Shown here: positions 42,601-49,706 of the stretch, piece after piece | How positions within the stretch are numbered: the first letter of the stretch is position 1 | How the letters are laid out: each line of letters opens with the position of its first letter | Assembly (NCBI GenBank): GCA_032164245.1 | Contig: JAVMKO010000009.1 | Span: 80,671,212-80,735,211, forward strand | DNA: 64,000 nt | Direction: 5' to 3' | Source of the DNA: Sternotherus odoratus | Taxonomy: Eukaryota; Chordata; Testudines; Kinosternidae | The notes under the pieces: generated by a model | What the model was told of the DNA's origin: nothing | Databases searched by the model: none | Seen by the model: the letters and a program-made list of their open reading frames with translations, nothing else | Made by a program: the position numbers and the translations under genes

Positions 42601-44560
42601 TGAGTAAAGATGGTTCTACCACCTTACCCTTTGCAAACAATCCACCCCTTTTGGTGGTGAATGTGCTTCTGCTGCCTGCCATTTTGCATTTGGCCTGTGC
42701 AAAGGGTCTAGTCCGGTGCAGTCCAAGACATACTCAGCTCCCTGGGCTCAGAGATTAACAGATAGTCTGAGCAGCCTTTCACCCTGTTTGCATTAGCAAC
42801 TCTGCTGCCTTTTTCCACAATTAGTCTCCAGACTAATTACACAAAAACTAGAACATCAGTTTCAACCTTTTCACCTTATATCTCATCTTGGACACTTCTA
42901 GCCAATAGGAATACAGCAGGCCCCTGTTCCAATCAACTGACATGCACCAGATAGAGATGTTAACTGTTCAGCTGCCTCATTAAAATATACAGTCGACTCT
43001 CCATTATCCAGGATCGGGTTAACCAGGTTGTGGATTAACCAGGATGTCAAAAAAAATACGCGTAACTCACAGGGCCGGCTCTGGCTTTGTTGTCGCCCCA
43101 AGCACACAAAAAACCAGAACCCACCAAGGTGCTGGGCAGCCAGTGAACCAACACCCCCTCCCCTCGGCCCAGGGTGGCTGGTGAACCAAAACCCCTACCC
43201 CCATATTTCCTGTGGATGGTGATTACCCGGGATTTTATTAACCAGGATTAATTTTTTCCCTATCATCCTGGATAATCGAGAGTCTACTGTAGTGCAAAGC
43301 ACCCCTCTCACTTCAGTTACTGCCACTTTGCCATTCCAGCTAATGCAGTCATGTACTTGTGCGGCAAAATGCTTTAAAAGCAAAACAAAACAATACCCCG
43401 GACAAAAGGCTACCAGCCCACTTGGGGAATGAGTATTTTACTCCATCCCCTGGGGAAACCTCTGTCTGGAAACAATTGCCAATAGCTAAGTAGGTGAATC
43501 TGAGAGATTCTTTAAATACACTTTCTCTATGCCTGGGTCCATAAGGTTTCCGCTAGCCAGGCTTAGAACAGAATTCCGTAGTAGGATGTCTCACGGGGCA
43601 TGGGGAGAATATTTTGCCATGGCTTGCTTTCAAGAAGTATCGCAATACTGTGCGTTAGGCTCTCGGTTCTAATCAGTGGGTAAACACACTGGAAAGAATA
43701 TTTTATCTTCCCTGATAGGACTGGCTGTCTGGTTTGAAGTGAAATAACAACATAGTTCCCTGCACCGATATATAGTCCCGTTCACCCCCTCCTCCCCGCT
43801 CCAAAACACAGCACAAACATGGAGACTACCTCATAGTCCCACCTGAGGAGGGGGGTGGGGTGATATCCTCCCTATGTAGGACAGGGTCCTGCTTCCATTG
43901 AGGTAAATGGTAAAACTGCCTTTGATTTCCTTAATGCAGGATCATGTGGAAAGCTAGGCAACAAATGGTGTGATAGTTGTGGTAGCCTCACAACTATTAA
44001 AAATGTCTGGTCTTTGGCCAAACTTTTTCTTGCATCTCATGATCTTAGTTTAAATATTGCATTTGAACAATCTTGTATTTGTCTTTGAACAATCTTGTAT
44101 TTGTCTTTGAACAATCTTGCATTAAATCCTGTATTTGGCATGGACACTAATTTGTGAACAGCTTTTCCTCCTATTGTTTTATTTGTATTAAAATGGCTGA
44201 ATCTAGAGCAATTCCTTGAAATGAATAATCCTAAAATAAGTATCAGAAAAGTCCCATTCTTTAAATAAAAAAGCAGCACTGCAATTACTGGTAGTTTTAT
44301 CACCCTAAAACCCCAATTTTTTTATTCTCAAGAGAAAACATTTTTAAATGGAGAACCTATAAAATTCAGCCGTCTTATGATGTGAATTTTGTTGCTGGTA
44401 AATGATTTATTCCTTATCAGAGGACAGGAATATAATCCAATCTATGAGAGCAACTAAAAGGCAGAGGACTCGCTAGGTTTAAAATGAACCAACCTGTACA
44501 TTCAGCACTGAGAAGAGATCCCAGGAGACCAGTGATGATCACGAGAGAGATTTTTGCCAT
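24688..44560 (-). CDS. F9: Coagulation factor IX, complete spliced coding sequence
   Basis: Secreted vitamin K-dependent serine protease zymogen made in liver; with factor VIIIa on phospholipid it cleaves factor X. Eight coding exons, 67+164+25+114+129+206+118+554 = 1377 nt, 458 residues, every junction in phase. Domain order: signal peptide, propeptide ending RPKR, Gla domain with 12 Glu, hydrophobic stack, EGF1, EGF2, linker, activation peptide (35 residues, as in human) flanked by KYTR/AINT and QVTR/VVGG, and a protease with TAAHC, NDIALL and [10 protein letters not shown]. The Asp six residues before the active Ser gives trypsin-like specificity. Exon sizes equal or nearly equal human F9 (25-nt exon 3). 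No frameshift or stop, so it appears functional. It converges with MCF2. Confidence 0.97.
25242..27803 (-). other. F9 intron 7
   Basis: No exon seen. Contains a 42-bp hairpin of the dispersed family near 25645-25690 (gatcctgcttcc / ggaagcaggatc), another copy near 27291, and the GT microsatellite. Confidence 0.7.
27626..27685. repeat. (GT)30 microsatellite
   Basis: Uninterrupted GT dinucleotide run of about 60 bp in F9 intron 7. Probably polymorphic. Confidence 0.97.
27804..27921 (-). CDS. F9: F9 exon 7: protease segment with catalytic His
   Basis: 118 nt, phase 0 to 1. [20 protein letters not shown] then [19 protein letters not shown] plus one base. TAAHC carries the catalytic His. A second acceptor-like cag lies 12 nt inside, but starting at GTT keeps the PWQVxL sequence and human exon spacing. 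The donor is gtaagc. Confidence 0.95.
27922..31928 (-). other. F9 intron 6
   Basis: About 4 kb with one CR1 tail near its 5' side (31.0 kb). Open frames around 29294-29705 are on GA-rich sequence and are not recognisable proteins. Confidence 0.6.
30919..31304 (+). mobile_element. CR1 LINE, 3' end
   Basis: The + strand encodes the C-terminus of CR1 ORF2 ([40 protein letters not shown]) and continues into the CR1 3' UTR (aggatactgggctggatggc) to acagccattctgatg. 5'-truncated, as is usual for CR1. Confidence 0.85.
31929..32134 (-). CDS. F9: F9 exon 6: linker, activation peptide, protease N-terminus
   Basis: 206 nt, phase 1 to 0. [19 protein letters not shown] / [15 protein letters not shown]... 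/ QVTR / [15 protein letters not shown]. The Cys of PFPCGR disulfide-links light and heavy chains. The two activation cleavages follow YTR and VTR. The released peptide is 35 residues with two N-glycosylation sequons (NAT, NTT). The acceptor is cattcctctcacag and the donor gtactg. Confidence 0.96.
32701..32886 (-). mobile_element. Penelope-like palindrome with hammerhead ribozyme-like core
   Basis: Arms 32733-32795 and 32822-32886 are inverted copies (agtcctgtggcaccttaaag / cttcaagatgccacaggact; gaagcataagctttcg / aaaagcttatgcttc). At the tip, reading the - strand: TGAAGA, stem II ATGGG-TATTAG-CCCAC, then GAAAGCTTATGC, which is the order of the hammerhead core. The flank tagctttgttagtctaatct is the usual outer end of this repeat. 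F9 intron 5. Confidence 0.65.
32976..33110 (+). mobile_element. Penelope-like palindromic repeat, second subtype
   Basis: Inverted arms: gttggtgaaagagacacgct / tgtttgtctctttcgccaac, continuing ctctgaagccacatagag / ctctgtgtagcttgaa. The right flank gatccaataaaagatatctt, gtctctctattatcctat matches the right arm of the repeat at 6.7 kb. The catalytic core is disrupted. F9 intron 5. Confidence 0.5.
34116..34244 (-). CDS. F9: F9 exon 5: EGF-like domain 2
   Basis: 129 nt, phase 1 to 1. [20 protein letters not shown] then [20 protein letters not shown] and DPA. It has the six Cys pattern of the second EGF domain and the KVVCSC segment shared with human. The acceptor is aatttctttcag and the donor gtcaag. 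Confidence 0.95.
34748..35772 (+). mobile_element. Non-autonomous Helitron with internal G-rich minisatellite
   Basis: 5' end TCTATATCTATAAAAGTCAA, preceded by A. 3' end has a hairpin acccgagcaacgccgggt, then attttcgCTAG, followed by T. TC...CTAG between A and T, with a hairpin just before CTAG and no terminal inverted repeats or target duplication, is diagnostic of Helitrons. The 5' third (cgtttgagctagagacttga, aatttggtacagttagaggt) is shared with the copy at 63.4-63.96 kb. No Rep/helicase coding. Inserted in F9 intron 4. Confidence 0.88.
35095..35690 (+). repeat. G-rich minisatellite inside the Helitron
   Basis: About 20 imperfect units of roughly 30 bp, of the type gtgaggtgggggtgtcgggt ttggtcgggg. 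The G-tracts make the + strand prone to G-quadruplexes. The flanks on both sides repeat ccaacggaccccgcactc / ctcagctctctgccccctcc, so the array grew between two copies of that block. Confidence 0.85.
36855..36930 (+). repeat. tRNA-like SINE head
   Basis: A-box-like ttagctgaggcattagaggc and B-box-like ggtttgatccccgctg spaced as in a tRNA, but with no intact cloverleaf that I can draw. Likely a SINE remnant rather than a tRNA gene. Confidence 0.4.
38112..38225 (-). CDS. F9: F9 exon 4: EGF-like domain 1
   Basis: 114 nt, phase 1 to 1. [20 protein letters not shown] then [18 protein letters not shown]. It keeps the six Cys, the Ca2+-binding DGDQ and the Asp-hydroxylation pattern [12 protein letters not shown]. 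Unlike human it lacks the O-glucose motif CxSxPC (here CVPNPC) and the O-fucose motif CxxxxS/TC (here CKNGARC). The acceptor is aaatg-atttccaag type and the donor gtatgt. Confidence 0.96.
   Translation of the reverse strand: METSAFQIRVKMEPVAPMTSVPMCVGARQGMKEGTVS
40385..40409 (-). CDS. F9: F9 exon 3: 25-nt hydrophobic stack exon
   Basis: 25 nt, identical in length to human exon 3. It encodes MEFWKGYI plus one base, the aromatic stack joining Gla and EGF1, and contains the twelfth Gla-position Glu. The acceptor is gttttgcag and the donor gtaaga. Confidence 0.95.
40755..40918 (-). CDS. F9: F9 exon 2: propeptide and Gla domain
   Basis: 164 nt, same size as human exon 2. Propeptide [16 protein letters not shown] with the furin site RPKR, then mature N-terminus [20 protein letters not shown] followed by [18 protein letters not shown]. 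The propeptide recruits gamma-glutamyl carboxylase. Eleven of the 12 Gla-domain Glu are here and one is in exon 3; all 12 human positions are kept. Position 5 is Arg instead of Lys. The acceptor is ttaaataacag and the donor gtgagt. Confidence 0.97.
41782..42087 (-). mobile_element. hAT-type MITE, family 1 copy C
   Basis: Reverse orientation relative to copies A and B. Ends taagggtacgtctacattac and gtgtagaccagacctta. Contains the hairpin gatttatcacgtctag / tagatgtgataaatc and the cttcagctacgctttcttgt / agctgaagttgcg pair. F9 intron 1. Confidence 0.72.
42990..43289 (+). mobile_element. pogo/Tigger-type MITE with nested hAT fragment
   Basis: Terminal repeats cagtcgactctccattatcc and ggataatcgagagtctactg, flanked on both sides by TA, as for Tc1/mariner-pogo insertion. 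A second internal pair (ggttaaccaggttgtggatt / ttattaaccaggattaat) lies inside. A hAT-like piece (cagggccggctctggctttg, ttgtcgccccaagcac) at about 43072-43200 is nested in it. Confidence 0.72.
44063..44131. repeat. 22-bp tandem repeat, about 3 copies
   Basis: Unit gaacaatcttgtatttgtct plus tt, repeated three times with decay at the right end. F9 intron 1, near the Gla-exon side of exon 1. Confidence 0.85.
44494..44560 (-). CDS. F9: F9 exon 1: signal peptide
   Basis: 67 nt, 22 codons plus one base. [20 protein letters not shown] then CT, a typical hydrophobic signal peptide. Human F9 has three in-frame Met codons; this ATG aligns with the third (MAESPGL...), and the 22-residue length from there is identical. 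No upstream in-frame ATG is seen nearby. The donor is gttggt. Confidence 0.95.
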
Positions 44561-44645
44561 TTTCGTGTACGCAATCCTTTCGCTAATGAATTGTGCAAGG
44601 AGAGGGAAGCTGGATCAATAGTTCCAAAGTACAGGCCCTTGTTTG
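44561..44645 (-). promoter_or_regulatory. F9: F9 proximal promoter and 5' leader with HNF4-like and C/EBP-like sites
   Basis: Reading the - strand towards the ATG: cctgtactttggaactattg (HNF4/DR1-like, complement of 44617-44636), then ccttgcacaattcattagcg (C/EBP consensus TTGCACAAT, complement of 44588-44600), then gaaaggattgcgtacacg and ATG. The order and much of the sequence match the human hemophilia B Leyden promoter region as I remember it (cctgtactttggta, then ttcacaatctgctagcaaag). No TATA box, as in human F9. Confidence 0.7.
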
Positions 44646-44984
44646 TTTACTTCGGGTAACCCTTTAATTTAAGGTCCCCAAACGTGCATTGGATGAGGGT
44701 TCTCTGAAACGGCGGCTTGGATGTGAAAGGAGAAGCAACCACCCCCACCTGGCAAAAGATAAACCTATGGCTTAGTTTCAAACCCCAAGAAATAGTGTGG
44801 GCCAGCTTAGATGGGTGCCCATGTTAAAAAAACAGCAGCCCAGGTTCCAGACCCAGGGGCAGATTCATGCTGGGCCTACTAGGCCCTTGCCCAGGGGGCT
44901 GCCCTGGACTGGTGTAGGGTCCAGTGTTCCCCACAGTGGCCTGGGCTCCCCGGGCGACTCTTACCACAGCCCAGCTCTGGCTTC

Positions 44985-45802
44985 CAGGGCCGGATTAACA
45001 CGGGGGCTTTAGGGGCTGCAGCCCAGGACCCCGGGCAAGGGGGCCCCCGGTGCAGCAGGGCTCAGGCAGGCTTCCTGCATGCTGTGGCCCCCACGCTGCT
45101 CCCGGAAGCAGCCGGCTGCTGGCACGTCTCTGTGGCCCCCTCACTCCTCACCCTCTCCTGCACCCAACTCTCTGCGCCAGTCTGGAGCCCCCTCCTGCAC
45201 CCAAACTCCCTCCCAGACCCCACACCCCTCACCCTCTCCTATACCCCACCCCTCTGCCCTAGGTCAGAATCCCCCTCCTGTACCCAAACTCCCTCCCAGA
45301 GCCCTCACTCCTCACCCTCTCCTACACCCCAGCCCTCTGCCCCAGCCTGGAGCCCCCTCCTGCACCCAAACTCCCTCCCAGACCGCACACCCTTCACCCT
45401 CTCCTACACCCCAGTCCTCTGCCCCAGCCTGGAGCCCCCTCCTGCACCCAAACTCCCTCCCAGACCCCACATCCCCTCACCCACTCCTACACCCCAGCCC
45501 TCTGCCCCAGCCTGGAGCCCCCTCCTGTATCCAAACTCCCCCCCAGAAAGCAACTAATATCACAGCCTTCAAAGGTAAGAAGTGGGGCTATTTGAATTAC
45601 CATAACTATCTTCTCCATGTTTTGAGATGGAAATGTAACCACAGAATGGCTTTATGTTAATTAAAAGGCGCGTTTAGTTTAACATTAATCGCCTCGATGC
45701 CATAATTGTGATCATTTTGTTTTAAATTAGGGAAGAGACTTGTCTACAGGGCCCCACAAAATCTAATAGCCCCAGGCCCACAGGAGGGTTAATCCAGCCC
45801 TG
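44985..45802. mobile_element. Inner hAT-like element with minisatellite
   Basis: Terminal inverted repeats cagggccggattaac and gttaatccagccctg (14 of 15). Sub-terminal gggctgcagcccaggacccc and atagccccaggcccac also pair. No target duplication seen. It contains the 82-bp minisatellite. Confidence 0.6.
45128..45546 (+). repeat. 82-bp minisatellite, about 4.5 units
   Basis: Units begin ctctgccccagcctggagcc near 45171, 45252, 45335, 45417 and 45500 and include cccaaactccctcccaga. C-rich on the + strand. The long Pro/Ser open frames across it are an effect of the repeat. Confidence 0.88.
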
Positions 45803-46925
45803 AGGGGGCAGGGTCGGGGGGAGGGGGAGGGGAAGGGAAGGAGCAGGGGGCAGGGCCCCATAGTGAGGGGAATGCGGGAGTGGAGGGTGGAATGTTCTTT
45901 GTGATCGGGGCCTCAATAAATCTTGATCTGCCTCTGACCAGAACATCAGCCGGGGTGAGCTGATGAACTCCAGGGTGCTGGCAGACCTGTAGAGGCCAGT
46001 GAAAGCCAAAAAGTGGAGGGTGCGTAGCCAAGGAATGTGCTGACTCAATTATCTCCCCTGGGCCCTGATTCAGAACCTCTTGAATCCGTGAATCCAGCCC
46101 CACTCAATTGTTTGGTGACATGAGCTCTGTGTTCACGGGGGTCTTTGCAGTCAGTGTGAATTAAATGTGTATTCAGGGAAGCTTGCAGTAATGCAAAGAT
46201 GAGAAACTGAGGCAAGGCCAGAGGTGTGCACTAACTGCCCCCAACTAGCCAGGCAGAGCAACACCTACTGAAAACTTTGAAACAAAGAGTGAGATTTTTC
46301 ACCCCCGCCTGGGTAAAAGGGTCGGGGATTGATGTCCATGGCAAAATTCCTAGTGACTTTATGGAGCCAGAATTTCACCTGGAGCAACATAAAAGGGCTC
46401 TAAAAACACCAGTTCCACCCAGAACAGTTTCCCTGGTACAGGCACTGTAGAAGTCTAGGACTCCCTCAAAAGCCCTGGGGTAGGCCAGGAGCGGGGCTGG
46501 AGATGGGACGGGTGTTGCAGGGTCATGTTACAGGGGCAGCATGGTTGACTCAAAGTATCTAAAAAATACGCCAAAGGGGACGGAATGTGATCTTTGGGCC
46601 CCTTTCTTGTATTTGAGATCGGTTAGTGCAGAACCCTGCAGCCATGTGGAATTCAGTTGAATTTCCTTATTGCAGGGCCTTGGTCAGTAATTGGTCCCTT
46701 GCCCTGGGACCATATGTACGCGTTTCTTAACTGAGCTGATAGTATTGTTAAATCTAATACAATGCCAGTCAAATAGCCTGCCTTTTAAGAGCTACAGTCT
46801 GCTCTTTTTACCCAGGAGACCCTTGTTCTCACCTACCTTTCTGTCAGGAGGTTCCCCCGCAGAATAGATGACTCATGTGCTCATGATTAATACTACAGAA
46901 TCAGGACTCATCATTGTGGCACCGA

Positions 46926-47492
46926 GTACTGGTATAAGTACTGGCTATTCCGCCTTTATTTGGCACTGGTGAGGTCACACATGGAGTATTGCATCCAGTT
47001 TTAGTCCCCCCCACTACAGAAGCGATGTGGACAAATTGGAGAGAGTCCAGAGGAGGGCAACAAAAATGATTAGGGGAGGGGGCACATGACTTATGAGGAA
47101 AGGATGAGGGGCCTAGGGTCATTTAGTATGCAGAAGGGAAGAGTGAGGCGGGATTTGATAGCAGCCTTCAACTACCTGAAGATGGGTTCCAAAGAGGATG
47201 GAGCTCGGCTGTTCTCACTGGTGACAGAACAAGAAACAGTGGTATCAAGTTGCAGTGGGGGAGGTCTAAGTTGGATATTAGGAAACAATATTTCACTAGG
47301 AGGGTGGTGAAGCACTGGATGGGTTACCTAGGGAGCTGGTGGAATCTCCTTCCTTAGAGGTTTTTAAGGCCCAGTTTGACAAAACCCTGGCTGGGATGAT
47401 TTAGATGGGGATTGGTCCTGCTTTGAGCAGGGGATTGGACTAGATGACCTCCCGAGGTCTCTTCCAACCCTAATCTTCTATGATTCTATGAT
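46926..47492 (+). mobile_element. CR1 LINE, 3' end
   Basis: Contains ggtgaggtcacacatggagt attgcatcc, then agaggagggcaacaaaaatg, gaagcactggatgggtt and the tail ggattggactagatgacctc, ending ttctatgattctatgat, the CR1 3' octamer repeats. 5'-truncated; frames broken. Confidence 0.88.
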
Positions 47493-49600
47493 AAGAGACC
47501 CTGCTTTAAATGAGAATCTCTGTGGCAGAATGAATAATAGACTTAACTGGAAACTGTCAAAGATGCCCAAACCTAAAGATTTTAAATCTGGATTATGTTT
47601 TAAAGAATATGTTTATGTGGGGTTATTACCTCTCTGTATTATCTCCAGTAACATTGCCAGAGGAGAGGAAGAGCTGCAACTTTTCCTTTGATGACTTCTG
47701 AAGGGAGAGGAGCTTTGGCAAGCATCCCCAAGTCTCTGCAAAGCAAGATGGATATTCTATTATTGCAATTGCTATAGAATTCCGGGGAGCATTTCCGACA
47801 GCAATAAGCACTCACAAGCAGGCTAACTGGATTCCATGTGGAATAGAATATGTGAAGTGCTGGATGCGCCTGTCTGGCGGAGGCTGGAGGATGAACTCTC
47901 GCTTGCTGTGAGGGTTATGATGGCCCTTGGGTCACTGAGAAAGTGTTTGAGTTTATGAACCATGAATGCCGTGTGCTGTGTCCAAAACATTAAAAATGTT
48001 CCTTCCTGCAGTTGATGTGAGAGACATTTACGGTTGTGGAGGTGTTTCTGAGTCACTTTTTGAATAAGGGGAGAATTGATACGCTGCAGATTAAAACAAG
48101 AGGAGCTAAAATTGAGTTATGGGTTTGTAAAATCGGTGGCACTTTGCCAGCAAAGATGATTTATTTTCTGAGACATGACATTTCATCTCATTTTGTTTCG
48201 CAGTATTTGAAATTGTTTGTGTTTGACATAGCTGGTAGGGCTTCCAAGGGACCATTATCAAATTTCTGCTCTAGATAGATGAGTTAAGAGGTGTTAATGT
48301 GTTTGTGATGTAAATTGAATGCAAAATAGAGAGGATAATAATTGTCACTCATTTTCTGTGTATAAGAACATGCAAATATGGGAAAATAAGAGAAGCAAAT
48401 TGCTATAAAACGGTGAAACAATATGTGTTGCACAGATAAAAAGAATGTGCAGAATAGCCAACTCTAACAAACAAAGCACAATTAGATTCTCATTATTTTC
48501 AAGGTTTTTTAATAACAACATAGTTCAGTCAAATTATTTTGGTTTATGGCACATGTTTCAGTTCTAATAATATTTGCAACATTAATGCTAATTAATCTCC
48601 ACAGAAAATGCCATCATTATTAGAATAAACAAAGCCATTCATATAAGCCATTATATAAGTCCACAGCAACTGCTATCAATTATTGTGGCACTACATGAAA
48701 ATAACGCATTTATCTTTTATTTATTTCACATGCAGACAAAATCCCCAGTGCTGGGATTTGCACGACAGCATAAGTACACTGGAGAGCAAAGCATTGTTGT
48801 TCTGTTAGATCCCTGCAATGAAATATTGATCTGGCTTAATTTTGATTTTAAATAGTCAAGTTCTCAAGAGGGAGCTACTTAACATTCAGAATTTAGTTCA
48901 GTGCTCTCCCATAACTGAAATCGCTGTAACAATTACAGCTGTCCAGAGTATGATCGTTCCATTTCATGGCAACTTTTGAGGCTTCAAAATTTGTTTTTGT
49001 TCCACACTGGAATGGAAACAAAATCTTGTGAATGTTTTCATGAAACAGAATTGGGTCAAAACATCCACTTTTGAATCAAAAAGCTCAGGTTTTTGATTCA
49101 GGTCTCAGTCAGTCTCTCTGTCTCTCTCGTTCGAAGTGACCAGAGCCCTGGAATTTGGAACCAGTCCTCTCATCAACCTCGTCAAAATCGATGCAACTCT
49201 ACAAAATAGTGTTGGCTTTGAAGAAACTTAATGTCAATGAAAACGTCAATGGTTTTGACCAGCTCTTTGTGGAAATGTAATAACATCAGCTCTAGTAACA
49301 TTACTCATCAAATGATCCTTTAAAACAAGGACACCTTGCTATCTGCTCACTTCCTATGGCTTTCAAGAATTTTGTAGAGGAGCTTTTGGATATTGTGAGT
49401 GGAAAGTCTTTTGTAACTGGACTAAAAATAAAACTCCATACAGAGGTGGCATTCCCATCCATGGCTATTTATCATTATTATTATTTTAAACCTTATGGGC
49501 ATGATAATCCACTTGGGAGGTCAGAGAAAGCTTATTCTCATGATCGTTGCTGGGGTAGTTGGAGAAGAGGGAGAGAAATCGCTATAAGTTGATGGCCCAT
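47493..49600. other. Intergenic, repeat-poor, AT-rich
   Basis: About 2.1 kb without a recognised gene or transposon. The part 48.3-48.9 kb is AT-rich and unusually free of repeat signatures. Confidence 0.4.
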
Positions 49601-49634
49601 AGTGCCCCCTGTAGGAGTGATACTTGCATTCATG

Positions 49635-49706
49635 GGGTGAAATCCTGGCCCCACTGAAGTCAAGAGGAGTTTTGCCATTGACTTCAGTGGGGTCAGGGTT
49701 TCACCC
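49635..49706. repeat. 29-bp-arm hairpin of the GAAGTCAATGG family
   Basis: Arms 49635-49663 and 49678-49706 pair with 2 mismatches (gggtgaaatcctggccccac / gtggggtcagggtttcaccc). The best-preserved copy of this dispersed palindrome here. Confidence 0.85.

Larger units (their letters stand above)
40919..44493 (-). other. F9 intron 1
   Basis: About 3.6 kb with a small MITE near 41.1-41.22 kb (gtgtccacactagaagctgt ... ttgtgtagaccaaa), MITE copy C, a pogo-type MITE and a 22-bp tandem repeat. No exon seen. Confidence 0.7.
44854..45936. mobile_element. hAT-like element containing a second nested hAT-like element
   Basis: Outer ends caggggcagattcatgctgg and (complement) cagaggcagatcaagattta, flanked by 8-bp tccagacc / accagaac (6 of 8 match), a decayed hAT-type target duplication. 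No transposase frame. It holds an inner element at 44985-45802. Confidence 0.55.

Noticed and set aside
45079..45660. 193-codon Pro/Ser-rich open frame
   Set aside because: It crosses the 82-bp C-rich tandem array inside a hAT-like element; two frames are open at once, as expected from repeat composition.
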